A stretch of 64,000 bases of DNA from NCBI GenBank assembly GCA_008921705.1, contig VFFE01007013.1, positions 770,722 to 834,721 of the forward strand, read 5' to 3'. Below are positions 1 to 14,755 of this stretch, piece by piece. Source of the DNA: Burhinus oedicnemus (lineage: Eukaryota; Chordata; Aves; Charadriiformes; Burhinidae). A program made the position numbers and the translations under genes. The notes under the pieces are model-generated. The model saw only the letters and a program-made list of their open reading frames with translations. It did not search any database and had not been told where the DNA came from. Every line of letters starts with the position of its first letter. Position 1 is the stretch's first letter.

Positions 1-2948
1 TATTGAACTTCCTTTGGCTTTCTGTACTTTTCTTTAGCAGTTGTTAATACCTAATCAAATCACTTATCCAGTTTCTCTGCAGACAACTTCTTGTCAGCCT
101 CCCTTATTGCATATCTTTTATGGGGCTTCTTGTAGGCTAAGGAAAATATAGTTGTATGACCAATTTTTGACCTGTGTTAGTCTCTTTGGGAGCTGTATGC
201 AACCTAGTGATCTGTCTAACATCATGTAGGTTGTAGCATTGTCAATTCTCCATTACTTTCTACAGAAAAATGCTTACATTCAGAACATAGCAAGAGATTA
301 GCACGGTATGACTAAGATCTTCCCCCTCCAGCCCAAGGTGACAACAGGGCTAGAACTGTGGAAGAAACTGTAAACTATTGTCTGCTTAAGAAAATTTTAA
401 CTGTTTCATCACAGAACAGGCTATAAATTTTAGATCACTCTTTAGGGATGACAATGTAGTTTTGGAATTGCAAACAGATAACATTTACTCTAGGCCCTGC
501 AGATCTTGCAAGACATTTTACTTTGACATATTAAACTGATCCTATCACAGTAATTCAACCTTTTCAACAGGTGGACGAAATTTGCTTGTATAATTAACTT
601 GCAACTAACTTGTTTTTCTAGACATTTCCAAAATAAGATAGCTTCGGAAACTTCTGAGATTAACCCAGTAAAAATTTTCAAATGAATAACAGCTCTGAGA
701 ATGCTTTCAGAAGACTGAAAGGCCAACATAATGGCATGTCTTTACCATCTCTTACATATAATTGCTGCTGTATTTAGCAAGTGAATGAATCTGGGCTAGA
801 TCATCCCCTGTTAAAGTTGTAGCATCCATGGGACTTCCGTGGATTTATACAGATTACAACATGAAAACAATTTTTGCCAGCTGATATTAATGTATTGAAC
901 TGTGGGAATGCCTTACTTTTTACATGTGAAAGAATTGTTTTTTAATCAATAAATTATTTTCTCATACATCTTGCAGAAGATGCAAATGTTCTTTAAGGCA
1001 TTTATTTGGGCTTTGATATGAAAAAGAAAAGGTACTTTTAGGAACCATTCACCTTTTTATACCAATTGGGTGTATTTACTATGTGATACTTTTCTTTATT
1101 ATAAACAACACATCCTGACACTAGTCTTATGTGTTGAATTTTTTAATACTCTAACCACCTTAAAAAGGTTTCTGTCACTTAAAAGGAAACCTGGAAAAAG
1201 AATTCAGTTTGGCAACAATATTTTGAAATTTCCTTTCTCTTACAGAAGTCATATTTAGATGTCGATAAGAACTTCTAGTTTAACTGCTTATGTCCTATTG
1301 CTTTATTGCTTCCTTCAAAGCAGTGCTTTTCCATTTATGATATCCAAAGGGTATTGCAGGAACACAAGATACCCTAGAGGCAAATGAGTAGCAGAAACTG
1401 ACAATTCAATTCAAACAGCTGGGAAAGTCAGATTTTTTAGAAAAGGACTAGTTTCTTTCCTCTCTTGCAAGCAAGTCTTGAGAAGTTTGAGTGTTTTTAA
1501 AAGAACAAGGGACTATGCACTCTTGAGAAGAGCTCTAAATCAATATAGTTTTTATATTTTCAGGATGCTTGCTAGTGTATTTATCAGCCTTCCAGTGACC
1601 AGCGCCTCCCTTTTTTGGTCTCATGTCCCTGCCAGGCCCCTGGTAATATACTGCCTACTGTGCATTGGATTATGGGGTCAGATGCAGGATGCTTCTGCTA
1701 CATGCCATAGAATTGTGAATTGTTTCAAATACTAATTGCTAATAATTTGTGGGGAAAGGGATGAGAAGAAAACCCAAGGTTAGTGTTTTTGTGCTTTTCC
1801 AAAATGATTACAAGCAAGAAGGCCATAGTTCAAGGAACATTCAGAATGTAAGCTTGAGAGGTTTCAATGAAAAAACTGTTGCTTATTCATACATGCACAA
1901 TGAAGGTATTTAGCAACATTGGTTTTGAAAACGTACAGTTATTATCTTTATTTCTTCCTCTGGCAAGCTAGAAAATGAACTCTGAAAATAGAGGATTGAG
2001 TCTGTGATACACAAGGATTTTCTGTGTTTAGAAATTACTGTGGCGCCAGTGAGAGTCCTAGAAAGCTTCTCTGTAACATTTAGCATTTAACAAGCATCAC
2101 CTCTTCCAAGATTCCTCTAGAAACCCGAGTTGTGAGAGGCATACAAATCACTTAGGCTCCAGCCCCTTTCAAATGCTCATCTTCTGACTGCAGTTCTCTA
2201 ATAGCAAAGTTGAAAAAAAAAATCCGTGAAACTCTCAAGTAAAGGATAGGGACATCATACTCTTAAAACGATAAAAAGAGAAGCACAAAACATTTACACA
2301 GTTAATAGGAACAATGGCAATTGTATTAACAAGAATAAAATATGTAAGGTATTGAATAGTTTTGCTTTATGACTACGGATAAAGGCAACAACAGCCTGTG
2401 AGCTCATCGTTTACCAATGTAGCAGTCTGAGACATATATCTCCAAACTATTTGCCCAGCTTGTTGGTTGGGTCTAGCATTCTGCTCCTGACTGTGCAGCT
2501 ATAAAAATGTGTATTAGTTAGTTTGGTAATTTGTATGTGGAATGTAGTATGAATTTGCTCTCAGTCCATTTTGTGCTGGGTCGTTGAGTCCACCAAACTA
2601 CGCCACAAGGAAGTTAACCAACTATTACTTTGAGTGACAAGGTAGGGTTGTTTGATCACTAACATCATTAATGAAAAAAGTTTTGACATCATTGCAAATT
2701 TTTGGAAGTTAATAGGAGATGGAGTTGCCAACATGTAACTGTAGAAGATAGAGTGTTAGAGGACTTCTTTTCTGTTAACCCCATGTTGCCTGCAGCTAAC
2801 AAAATGACTACTTCTAAACTTGGGGACTAACATCCTGGCAGTAAAAATCACATCTACCATTCCTGTTGGGCTAATACTGGCTATACCAGTTTGTGCTTAT
2901 GAAAGAATCCACTACGGTGATATGTGTAGTGTTAACAAGCTTATTTTA

Positions 2949-2962
2949 ATATATATATATAT
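2949..2962. repeat. (AT)7 microsatellite
   Basis: Seven uninterrupted AT units in an AT-rich context. It is a short simple repeat with no evident function. Confidence 0.8.
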
Positions 2963-5082
2963 TAACCTGTAATATAAGACATAACCTCTCAGTAAAACTG
3001 TTACCATGTTTTACTGAGGACAACATGAACCTACATAGGAAATAGAGGGGTCTATTCCAGTGATTTTTTTTTTATTATTTTGTTTGTATTAAAACTGCTG
3101 TATGTGGAATACAGAAAATTTATTTTCTTCTCTTCCACGCCCAAGAGCTAATGCCCAAGATTGGGGCTTGGAATAACTAAATTTAGTTTCCTATCTTTCT
3201 TGATAATTCTTGTAACAATGAAATTATGGGGAAATCACATTCTTTGGTCTTTTCTTAATTGCAATGGAATAATAATTTGGGCAAAATGCTCTCTAAAAAG
3301 TGTGGGCCCAGTTTTTAAAATACTTTTATGTGAAATACTGGTCTTTTGGTTTTTGATCTGTAGCTGATAGGTTCTATATTAAACTGGTGGCTTGAACTGA
3401 TCCTTGCCTAGAAATTTGTGGATAGAAACTGGCTTAAATTTAGTCAGTGCCCTAGCTAGCATAAAAAATGGTATGAGTTCAGATACAATCTCTGTATTTC
3501 TGTGTATATTCACCTTTAAACCATGTTTGAATATGTGATAAAAGAAAGGAAATGAGAGGAGAAGATGGAAACAAACTATCACTTCTCTAATTCTCAGGGT
3601 GTGTGAGTCTTAGGTAAAAGTGAAAAACAAAAATATTCACCATAGAGAATCTGATTAAAAGGTCTGGTTTAGATTGCTGTGTAAGCAGGAAATGATGAAT
3701 CTTGGCAGAGTCTCAACTGAAACAAAGCAGTGAAGAAAGCTGATGCTGATGCTTTGGATAGACAGGAGAAAAAGGGGACCCAGAAAATAGGAAATTGCAG
3801 ACATATTTCATTTTGGCAGACCCCGTGAAATTGTTTATCATTACCACCATTGTATGAATGGTTACTTATTATCCGTCCTGAACAAAAACAGGAGAGGGTT
3901 AATTCTCTAACCAATAGACTGAAAATAAAACCAGTGACTTGGGGATTGAGTGTTAGCATAAAATATAGCTAAACTGCTTTTCCTCTCTCTGAAGAAACAT
4001 AATTTTAAGGGGAAACTCACACACTTGTTATTAGAAGTAAAAGGCTCAGCATGCCCATTGGGGTCACAGTAGACAAGTTTAGCAGTTGATATACCTAATC
4101 GAAGTTAATCATCATCCTTACCCCTGAAGGGACACTCAGAATGAAATACAAGCTTTTAAATTTATTAATGGTTAATTAATTTCTTTTGTTCTCTCTGCTT
4201 TTAGGAAAAAATGAGGTGATATGCAGATTATTCTTTTGATTATTATATAGTCTTGTGTTCCTACAGGGTAAGGAAATTCTAGACTTTCTCAAAATAAAGG
4301 ATAGTCAGTGACTCCCCATAACTTCAAGCCAGCACCAGTGCTTGCTGAAACCAAAGGAAGAACTGCAAATAGTGGGAGATGGCAGAGTTATAGTACTCTA
4401 AGAATATTTATTTTCTGTTCTTATATTATCACATGTGAAGATTCAAACTGTTTATATTCAAAATTAGCTGATGAGCAATGTTGCGAATCTGTTGTTAGAA
4501 CAGCAAGCTCCTTGCCTAAAGACCTGATGCAAAGCGAGGCACAATTGAAATGTACCTGAAAATATAGCTGTAAAATATTAATTCTTCGTCTTGATGACAT
4601 TTGCCACTGATAAAAGCTCCGCTTCCACATGCTTTGCTTATTTCATAATTTGTTTCTGAATGCAATCTTGTCTGAATTGCTTCTTTTAATCTATACTGGA
4701 TGAAAGTAGCTTGATTTTATCGGTCATTTCACACCCCTTGTGTGAAAATGCAACAATTTTAGTGCTTGCTTGCCACATTTGAACTAAAATATCCTTGCTT
4801 TATATAGGAGACAGTGTTTTCAGTGAAATAGCTTATGTCCAGGAGCTATGATTTCCTTCCTGCTTGCCAGGGATGACATTTGTTGACATTCGCACTTTTT
4901 GGAAACCGCAATCTTTCATCTTTCTGTGAAATACTGGGATGAATGGCTCTACTGCGTTATGCAGGAGTGCTGGCTTGGTATAAATCTCTGAAATGTACAG
5001 AACCTCCTGTTATGTTTTCTTGGTGAACTGTATTTGTAGCTTTAGATTAGCACTGTGTTAAATAGTTCCTGCAATCTTGGAA

Positions 5083-5130
5083 ACTGCAATTACAGTTTTT
5101 GCAATTCCAATTACAGTACTGCAATTACAG
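5083..5130. repeat. Repeated CAATTACAG motif (TAATTG-type cores)
   Basis: The 13-mer ACTGCAATTACAG occurs at 5083-5095 and again at 5118-5130. A partial copy, CCAATTACAGT, starts at 5108 between them. Each copy carries a TAATTG/CAATTA core, the generic homeodomain binding core. The arrangement could be a small local duplication or a clustered binding site. The sequence alone does not show regulatory activity. Confidence 0.4.
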
Positions 5131-6687
5131 CAAGGTTTTGAAAGAATGATAAATGCAACAAAAATTGGTATTCTTACTGAATGTCATATTGGAATTTTCC
5201 TAGTAAATCATAAAGGTGGTGTGTGTGCACTGCACCACTGTGTGGTTGGGGTTTTATTTGGTGGTCAAGGTAGTTTATTGGTATTAATGAGAACCAAGCA
5301 AGAAAAGCAGTAATATTTGTACCATTTCATAAACCCATCACTCACCAGCACTTATCTGTAGAAAGAGAATTACCAGTGCTAAGGACAAAGCACTAAAGCA
5401 GCTTCTATTTAAATATGAAATAGCATTTACACTGCTTAGCTCAATAAAGTCAATTTGCAAAGTAGTGCAAAGACTAAAGAAAATGGCACATTGCTTTACG
5501 TCTCTAAAGAACTGCCATAGCTCAAACTTAAAATATATGCTGGAAATTTTAAAGCAGAGGAATTGGGATTTTTGATGCATGAGAGATGAACACTGAATGA
5601 ACCTTGGGAAAGTCCCATCTTCATCAGCAGTCTCTCAAGTGTTAAATACTCATCCATTACCCTAGATTCAAGTGCTCTGTAGATCTGCAGAATAGACCTG
5701 AATGAACTCCTAACAGTCTTTCTGCTTCCCTGTGAGGCAGTGGAAAGAAAATGTATGAAAGTAAGAGAAGTTGTGTGAATGTGTGACGTGAGCCATGAGG
5801 TGAACCAGAGTCCAAAGGAGCTTGGACTTCCTGAGTGTGAATCTAAAACAGATTTGGTGTCTGGTCAGCTATGCCCCCGAAACCAGACCAACCTCTGTAA
5901 CCCTACTGCTGCCTTCCAACCTGGGTCCTGTTTGTAAAAGTATTTTGGTCAAATAATCTTTTTGCTAGAAAACCTCTGCTTTCGAAAAATGCAGAGGACA
6001 AACATGTAAAGCTTTCCACCTAAAGGACATGAGTTTGTGGTTTATCCAGTCAAAACCCAGCTTTCATAGAAAACTGGTATATTACTGTACTGCCTGGAGC
6101 AGTTTTTGGTTGTGTCAGCATCACAAATGACCAAAATATTTTCAGCAATCGAGTTATCAATTTTTTATTCCTCCTTGTTTGTATTTTATGAAAAATTTCA
6201 TGCTGAAAGCTGAGAAACTTACTGCTTATGTATTAGCATTTTCCCCCATCCTGGCACTGGCCAGTATGACTCCCCTAAAGGGAAAAGTTACCTCTGCCTA
6301 GTCCAAAGCTCTCTTTGTGGCTAACCAACAGCCTTCGTATCTCTCTTTCCCCACTCAAAGTTCACACACAACAGGAATGTTTCCTGTAGTAACAACATGA
6401 GTCTGGCAAGCTTTAATATGGCATTTAACTTTTTTCTTTTTCTGATTTGTTTCTGCCGGTTTCTGTACAGTAACTGTGATTTGCTAAATCTCAGGGAGGT
6501 TATAATCCTCGGCAAGTTTTCTCCTCTCGTTATTTGAAATCATTGAATTGGTGTCATTTTAGTAAGAGTTTTAGAGGGCCTAGCCTTGAACACGGTGACG
6601 CTTTGGAGCAACTGATCACTGTATTCCCACTATTGTCTTAATGGTGTTGCCTTGAGCTCTGTTACAACAGAATCCAACTGGCTCTTT

Positions 6688-6703
6688 AAAAAAAAAAAAA
6701 AAA
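6688..6703. repeat. A16 homopolymer
   Basis: Sixteen consecutive A residues. No LINE or SINE body is recognisable upstream, so it is called a simple repeat rather than a retroposon tail. Confidence 0.85.
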
Positions 6704-9700
6704 GAAGTTCTTAAATTCAAATGAAAACATGCCAGCTCTTTGCAAGTCTCTCAAGGGTTTTATGGCTTTATGTAGAACCCTTAAACTGTGTCTTTGAGAA
6801 ACAGCTGCATTTGCCACACTTAGAAATCATTCCTATAATTTCCCTATTCATGCCAAGCTAAAATAAAACACCTCTGGTGCTCTTTCTGAAACATTCCACT
6901 CTGGATAAGGCCAATAAGTATTTTTGGAAATGTTGGTATAATTAGGCTTGCTTTCTTTTTTCCCCTGTGTTTATTTGTTTGGCGAAAGACCGTTTTTCTA
7001 CATTGATCTGAAAGGGCAATATTCCATCTGGCCTCAGACTCGGCATTCAACCCTTTCGTCGGTCTGGTCTTGAGAAACTGTCTTGTACTAAATGTGAAAA
7101 ATGAGCCTAATTAATCTCTCTGCTTATAAATAGCTACTTTCCAAGTACTGAGTTGTAGTGCATGTACTCGTGTAGCAGGTACTTGCTTGAGAAACAGATT
7201 TATTACCAACCCTTCTTTTGCAAACTCTTGCTGTTGCCCTTGTTTGCTGGTTATGCTTGACATTAGGGTAGCCGAGTCTTCCACATGGTGGTATGAGCAT
7301 GGGTCTTGATGCAAGTTCAGCTAGTGTCAAATGAGAGTCCTTTTAGTGCCACTTCTGCTCTGGCTGAATTAAAAGGGGAGAGTGAGCATGCTCCAGCCAA
7401 TACGAGAGGCCATATATTATGTCAAGGTTTCCCACGAAGAGACTCTCAGAGTTGAAGTCTTCGGAAAGCATAGGCTTTGGATAACGGCAATGAATCCTTG
7501 TGTTGCTTGACAGTAGCCAGGAAACACTGTGACTCAAAAAGTCAAACTCTGCTTGCTGGGCTTCTCTTGCTCTGTGGTTTCTGTACCTTGTCCAGAGTTG
7601 GCTTTTGTGCAAGCCAGGCTATGCCTCACAAGGCGCTGCCTGTTCTGTATCAGAAGATACATCATGTCGTGGTCCTGGCTGGGTTTCCCTAAGGCAATGT
7701 GGTAGTATTATATACTATTAGTATAAATAGATCATAGCACATCTTTCTTTCACCCAAAAATTGGGCGAATAAAATAGACAAATTGACAATCAGACTTTGT
7801 TTACTTCTAGTGACCTGGGTAATTCATTGGCCTGTTGCATGCCTGGGAGGATTCTGTATTCTCTACATTTTCGTTGAGCACTTCTACTTTGCACTGTTCT
7901 ATATACTGCTTCGTTTTCTTCTATGGCTCTCCCAGAATAACTTTTTAAAATAAAAGACTAAATGATTGGGATAGTGAGGGAAGTAGCGTTACAGAAATGT
8001 TGCTGAAAGGATAGATTGGTGCCTGATAGAAGTCAGTGCATTTCTCCCCTAGCTTTGATTTCTCTATATCAACGTTGCTTCTGTTACCTTTGTTTTGGAA
8101 ATGTGACTGGCTAGCCAATTCTTTCCTCCCCAAATAGACAAAGAGACGAAAACAAAGAAAGGAAAAGCTAGTGAGAAAAGTAGAGGCTGAACAATAGCGG
8201 AAATACTATTGAAATAGTAAAGGGCTTTGCACCAAACTTGAAATTTGCCTGAACTCAAGGTTCCAGGCAAAAGGTTCTCCTGAAATGGCATTTTGGGTAG
8301 TAAATGAGAATTACTCGCCTTATTTCAGTTTTCCTGAAAAAATGTGTGGAAAGAGGTTGTCAGTCATATTTTGGATCCAAGTAACTGCTTTTCCATATAT
8401 GTTTAATTCCAACAATTTGAAATCCACCTCGTAGGAGTGGCAATGGAAATTCAGACCTTTGATTTAATGTCTTCATGCAGATAGAGGTGTCTAATGTTAG
8501 TTGCCCAAGTCTGAATCAAGGGTTTGATCCATGAAATCTGACATTGAATCCCAGTATTTTGGCAGACATTAGAAAATTCTCAAACTAAAAAACCCAAGTG
8601 TATTCTACTTGCCCCAAGCAATGCAGAGCCTCTTAAGCAACTGTGTCAAACTCTCTGATTTTTCTGTCCCTCTCTGGAACTTCAGGACTTCTTCACTGTC
8701 ATTTTCTCCCCCTTGTCATCTGCTGTTTCCTCCTCTCTTCCCTTTCTCCAGTTTCTCATTCATGCACTAGAATGCATTGCAATGTGTGCAGTGAGCAGGA
8801 GATGTGGGATTGACCAGTTGTGCACTACTGGAGAGTGGAAACAGCTGGGAACACTTGACAGTTCAGTTTGCTTGTCTTTGCAGAACTAAGTGATATTATA
8901 ATGAATAGTGCAAGTCACTCATGTAAGCATTTGGGCTTGCTTTTCTGAAATCACGCTGCCACTAGTGAGCAGAAAGTTCTTACAAAGCTGAATTCCACCT
9001 CTATTTTTCCAGGTCTGTCTTTGCTTACCCTGTAGAGTAACACGTCCTTCTTACATATTAGTCTTACCTAGTTTATACTAAGAGAGAATTAATAACACCA
9101 TGACTTACCTGTATTCTTTGAAGAGCATAATTAAAAAAAAAATTAAACAACCAATGGCTCTGATTTTGGTTAGCATTCGGATGGTTGAAGTCATGTTCAA
9201 GATTTGATAAACCCTATAAATCTTATTGATCTAAGTCTCTTTGACTTATTTACCTTTGTAGTTGTGTCTTTGTTCTTTTCTTTGGTGAGCTATTTTCTAC
9301 ATCATGCACTCCTAGTTTTGGCACATGAATCAATTCAAAGAAGATACTCTGTATTATGACTACAGCAGCTGCTCTGCAGATACCTATTTGTCCTGGCCAA
9401 AGTGAAATCACCAGTTGTGAGTGAGTAGCATCAAATCTGGTTCATTTATAGACAACATGAAGCTCTTTCATATTCAGTGGTCATATGAATGATTGATAGA
9501 GCTCATTATTTTTAAAGAACTATTGCACTGTAATGTTTCCAGATGTTCTCCAATAGAAGCTTGTGTTATTACTATGGGGAAGTATCAATCAGTAAGTAAC
9601 CCATGTCACTCATTGCCCTTCTATGCAATCACAGTGTTCTGATCTTGTGGTTTGGCTTCATTTACAAAGGAATCATCAATTCAAACAGATTATCGTTCTG

Positions 9701-12563
9701 TATGTTACACTGCAAACCAGCAGAGTGACAGTTTGAGTGCATGATATGATCAACCTCCTGTGAACTAAGTGGAGTCAACTGTGATCAATATTCAGGTGAA
9801 AAGTCATCAAGGAAAACTCAAATGCTGCAAAAAATATTTCTCATGAATTGGTAGAGGACATTAGACCATCTATTACTCAACTTTTGTTCCTCTGTTATGC
9901 CAGAAGGCACTCTGATGTCAAGGGCTCTCCCTTTCATGAAGCAACGGTAGTGCTTGTAACTAGAGGATGCAAGTTTGTTTGCAGCAACCTTATTTACTAC
10001 AGCTGGCTTCAAAACCATGATACTAATTGTAATGTGATAGCCAGGCAGTTCTGATGTAAGTCAGGAAAAAGCATAGCTGCACTGATGCTCAGTGTGAAAA
10101 TCAGAGGCTTGGAGGGGTTTTGCTGTTTGTGGGCCCTCCCAAATTAATATAGACTTCTAGGTTGCAATTAATTGAAATAAAATCAACTAAAACTCTTGCT
10201 TTGCAAATTCTTGTTTAAGAGCATATAAAAAACTGTAACATCAAACCTAGATTACTTTGTCCAAATTCATTCAAAATATGGATTGTTAACCCTTGCAATT
10301 TTTATGCTAAATTCTGTGATATTTAGTGATGCTGGTTTTTAACCCTCAGTCTTTAGAGCTGTAAAAGGACAATTCGAAATACGTTGTAGGAAAAATTCAG
10401 TCTGTGGCATAAATAAAAATGCCACTTGCATTTTCCAGTTATCTTCAGGTTCAAAACCTAGAAAGAGAAAAATAAATTAAATGTGCTATGGTGAAAAATC
10501 AGATTCATTTTATTAGTCATATAGTTCATAGCGACTTGGCCCATGAACTTGCAGCCCTTGGAAAATTCTGCCTACAGGAATTGTGTGCAGGAAAGGGATC
10601 TGCATGGGTTCACAAAGCTTACTGATGGAGATGTTTGCAGCCTTCATCCATTCTGATGGTTCAGTGCCAGTTCCAATGGTTACCATCCTCTACAAGGCAC
10701 AATGAGGCATGAGTAACTATTGCTGGTAATATATATATTATCTATGATGGGATGCTTTGAAGTGTCTGTTTACCGCTTGGCTGTGTCTGTGATTTGCTCA
10801 GATTTCAGTTACTCTCTCTTAGCAGGATAAAGGGTAAACAAGTATGTCCATTCAGTATCTCTGCAGTCATGATGTGAGTAGCAAGTATTGATTTGTCATG
10901 AGGCAACGAACTTTGCCAGAAAATTTGCATTTGTTCTAAATCTGGGTTGGGCTGCTTTACCACCAATGCATCGCTATTGGACATGGACAACCCAAAGTAA
11001 ATAGTATTTGACAGCTATTAAGACCTGTTGTAAAAGAGATGTTTTGACTGTATAGATTTTTATGTTACTATTGCTGGTCTCTAACCCAAGGAATCTGTAG
11101 TTGCAATTGCTAATCTGGATGAAATGAATGGAGAACAACAGTGAAGCTTTTTTTTAAACAACAATTTGTGTGTGTGTGTTTTTTTTAAGTTGCATATTGT
11201 TATTGTCATAATAATGTATGCTTAGCAACTTGTTTTGGGTATTGGTCTTGTATATATTTCTTTGCTAGCATAACTTTACTTGCTAGCGCAGTTTCTGACT
11301 AGAAACAGTCTTTTTGATAATTTTCTTTTTTAATGCAGTTTTTGTCAAATTTCCAAGTGTCTGAAATTAATACAGTTATTGTATTTACATAGGCTTTTGG
11401 AAGGTCCATTTTCAATATTAATCTGTCTTCCTTTATAATATCAAGCATATCTGTACTTTGGAGGATGCTGACATGCAGAAGAATGACATACTCAATCTAG
11501 TATCCAGTTGCAGCAGATATGGATTGCATCCATAATGAATAAACTTGGATGGGTTTCAGTACACAAGGGCCAAGGGATATATACCTGTAGTTGGGGGATG
11601 ATATACCCTAAATTCATTTAAAGATGATACTAGTGGGACAATGGGGAAAGTAGAATATTTGGTCTTCCAGAATTGTAGTCTCTACCTTATTTCTGCCAAA
11701 GCTTAATGTTTTTCTATAAAACCAATTACATTTACTGTTGACTCTGGGCCATTGATGGTATCAGTTGCAGGTTCCTGCATGTGCTAAGCCCTCTTGACTG
11801 ATAAGATGTTATCTTGATTCATTCAGTGGGCAAAATGACTCTCCTGTCTTACCTGTCCTTCGCCAATCTTTGTCAGCTTGTCATTGCACTTGGGTGTCAG
11901 ATGGAGCATTTGTTATGTGTAGTTTTCACAGAGGTTTGAGAGTTGTTGTTTCACATGCTGGGGATGGTGAATAAATGTGGGACTGCTTGGGTATTTGGAC
12001 CATGTAAAGTATGAATGTGTGAAATCTGGGTTTTTCTTCATTGCTTCTTACTGTTTACCTGAAAGGAGCTCAACTTCTTTTGTGTAGGGAAACAATAGGG
12101 ACAAGAACAACGTGGCTCGAATCATACAGAGCTGAAATGTTGAGGTGACCTTACCTACAAGACATCTGTCTGCATCATAGAACCACTACAACATCTGGAG
12201 TGCTTGTTTTGCTGAATGTGGCTAACTTAAGGAAAATTGAAAGATGTTACAAAGGCTGAACTCAATAAGAAGAATTTTCATTAACAATAATCCTTGAACA
12301 AATATTTGTCTATGGGCACAAACTACTTGAAACTCCATATAAATGTTCCTTTTGATTAGACCTTCTCCTTTTCATATTTCCTTTGAAGTTTCTTAAGTTT
12401 AGAACTTTGTTCCCTCTGAGCCAGCTAGGGGCAAATGCTTTCATTTACACTGATTTACTAATATTACTTTGAACAAAACTGATACATTATGTTTCTTTTG
12501 CAAGAAGCATTTTCCTATAGTACTTCACTACTTCCAGTATGGCTGGAAGCCAAAAATTAGAGA

Positions 12564-12601
12564 GGTGTGTGTGCGTTGTGTGTGTATGCACACACACAAA
12601 C
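12564..12601. repeat. TG/CA microsatellite forming an inverted repeat
   Basis: A TG-rich tract (GTGTGTGTGCGTTGTGTGTG) runs directly into a CA tract (GCACACACACAAAC), so the two halves are complementary and could fold into a hairpin with one bulge. This is typical of a TG repeat that switches strand. No gene is associated. Confidence 0.75.
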
Positions 12602-13829
12602 AGCTCAATTAACTATTCAAATATGTCAGAGCCTCACAATGCTTTAGCTTGACAAAAACACTGTGGGCTGTTTCGCAGAATTAATATAAATTTATAAAGT
12701 GCTTTTTGTTTTACCTAAATTGATCAACGTTTCTGTAAGGAATCTCTTTGTTGTAGCCCTGCACTGTGTTATCAGCCTTCACTTGCCCCTTGTGAAGGCT
12801 TCTTCTGTTTGTTGTATTTGCTATGTGGTTGTTTTCAGAAAGCAAAGAATTTTAACTTTCCTATCACTAGAACCTCACTGGTTCTGTCCCTGGTTTTCTT
12901 AGCTATCTTTCCTTTTCTATATTAACTTCTCTATTCCCATCTTGTCACAAACTCTTCGGTCCTTGGCAGTGGCAATATCTTTTCTTTCAGGCATGCTGAC
13001 CTCTCCCATTCCCTTTGAAGCACTTATGATCATATCCAAGAGCTGCATTCCAGCTGTGGCGCCTTCTGAGGTACTGAATATATTAAGATAAAAAGAAATA
13101 AGCTCAGCTATATTAATAAGAAGCTTAAATGTTTATGCAGGCATAAGCTTTGAGAAATTAGATACCCAAAAATAAAGCTTTAATAGGAACGATGAAGTAA
13201 CTAAACTGAAAGTCCAAAGAATTATGCTCTTTTTCAGCATGTTTTGGTTCAGTCAGTGGTTGTATAACATTTATTACTACTATAACTATTTTGATATCTA
13301 GATGAAGGATAGTTTCCTTAGCAAAAGTAACATGAAAAAATTACAGATTCTTTAAAAGTGTTTTGTCTTATTGAGGTCACTAAATACATCTATTCTCATA
13401 CCTCATTTCTCTTATGATTCAATATAAAAACCTATGTGGGGGTAACTTTTTGCATAACCATAAAACAAATGCAAGGGGAACTTTTGGTTTTTTTCCAATT
13501 TGAGCATTACAAAGACTGTACTCTGCTCAGAATTGTACCTGGCTGCAAAATTGAGATACACAGGAGACCAAGGAGGAGTGAAAATGAGAAGTGGTTTAAA
13601 TAAGATCGCAAATCCAATTTTAGGGTGCCCAATATAGGCTCAAATATGTAATTGGTAAGCATTATAGAGGATCAAACTGATCCAGAATAACTTTGCTAGT
13701 TGAAATGTGTCTGGAGAGGGTAACATTGCCCTGGTGGGTTTCATTTCCTGGCAGAATAGGTGAGATCACAGAGATCACCGGTTCTTTGGGCCAGTTATTA
13801 CTGACTCTTTGAGTCCTACTTGCGTGTTC

Positions 13830-13848
13830 AGAGAGAGAGAGAGAGAGA
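13830..13848. repeat. (GA)9 microsatellite
   Basis: Nine uninterrupted GA units. The two short overlapping open frames that cross it owe part of their openness to this repeat and are not taken as genes. Confidence 0.85.
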
Positions 13849-14729
13849 TATGGAAAATCGCCTGTGGCCACATTTTTTCTGCAGCATCCTGGATGGCTAA
13901 CGGAAAGCTCACAAACGCTCTTCCTCCAGTACACGGTAGCACTCAAAACTCTTTTTCTCAGAGCCATGTACAAAACAGTGATTTCTTTCTACAGCATAGA
14001 TAAACAGCATAAACAATGAGGAACGTTTCTGCGCTATGGCTGACTTTACCTTTTTTGGCCAACTGAGAAGGTATCATCCTTAGGCACATATTTGCTGTAC
14101 CTTATTAAATCGGAATCAGAGAAGATGTTTTTCTGACTCACAGCAGAGGAAAGCTATATATACCTAAAACTCCAGTTCGGGGATAATCTTGTTTGAAGCC
14201 AACACAATCAACTCATATCCTTAAAGTATGCACATTTAAGTGTCTCAGTGAACTGAAAACATTCAGTATTTCTGAAAATGCTTAGTTGGAAAAGTTTTCA
14301 AATTGTTGGTGTTTACTTTCTGTACTTAAAATTGGAACTGTTGTATTTTCATCATGGCAGGAATGAACAAAAACCAGAAATAGAGACTCCTCTGAAATTA
14401 GTTCAGAGGTGATATGCAGAGCAGTGGGACTTGCCAAAGCTGTATTCCGACTCTATTTCACTTGAGGGAAGATGATTTTCACTGTTGATACTCAGGAAAA
14501 GAAAACCATATCTGTTTATAGATGCCTAATTAGATTTTATTTTTCCCAAAACAATTTTTCTGGGAGGTCAGGGAATGAGAGGGTAAGAAGACCTCCTTCT
14601 ATAGAATGATCATAAATATACAAGCAACAGGTGAAATTCCTATTGTGTATAGGCCAGTATGTACCTTTGTGTCATGTTAGCTTCAAGTAAACCCTGTTTT
14701 GTGGATATGAGCAATGTAAATGGCCTGAA

Positions 14730-14755
14730 CATTTATGTGAATTTTCACATAAATG
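14730..14755. repeat. 26-bp near-perfect palindrome
   Basis: Left arm CATTTATGTGAA (14,730-14,741) and right arm TTCACATAAATG (14,744-14,755) are exact reverse complements separated by only TT. The octamer ATGAGCAA occurs at 14,707-14,714 and again at 14,760-14,767, so the palindrome sits between short direct repeats. The arms are too short for a recognised transposon family. It may be a binding site, a replication-slippage product or chance. Confidence 0.7.

Larger units (their letters stand above)
1..12563. other. AT-rich unique non-coding DNA
   Basis: I see no gene in this stretch. Open frames are all under about 100 codons, overlap on both strands and show no recognisable domain. Besides the items listed separately, it holds an (AT)7 run at 2949-2962, a 16-A run at 6688-6703, a short (TG)n followed by a T run near 11,166-11,186, and ordinary AT-rich sequence. 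CpG is sparse, as expected for methylated vertebrate non-coding DNA. It could be intergenic or intronic; nothing here separates the two. Confidence 0.7.

Noticed and set aside
13662..13973. 103-codon minus-strand frame crossing the (GA)n repeat
   Set aside because: Openness is partly due to the microsatellite (a Leu-Ser run), and there is no domain.
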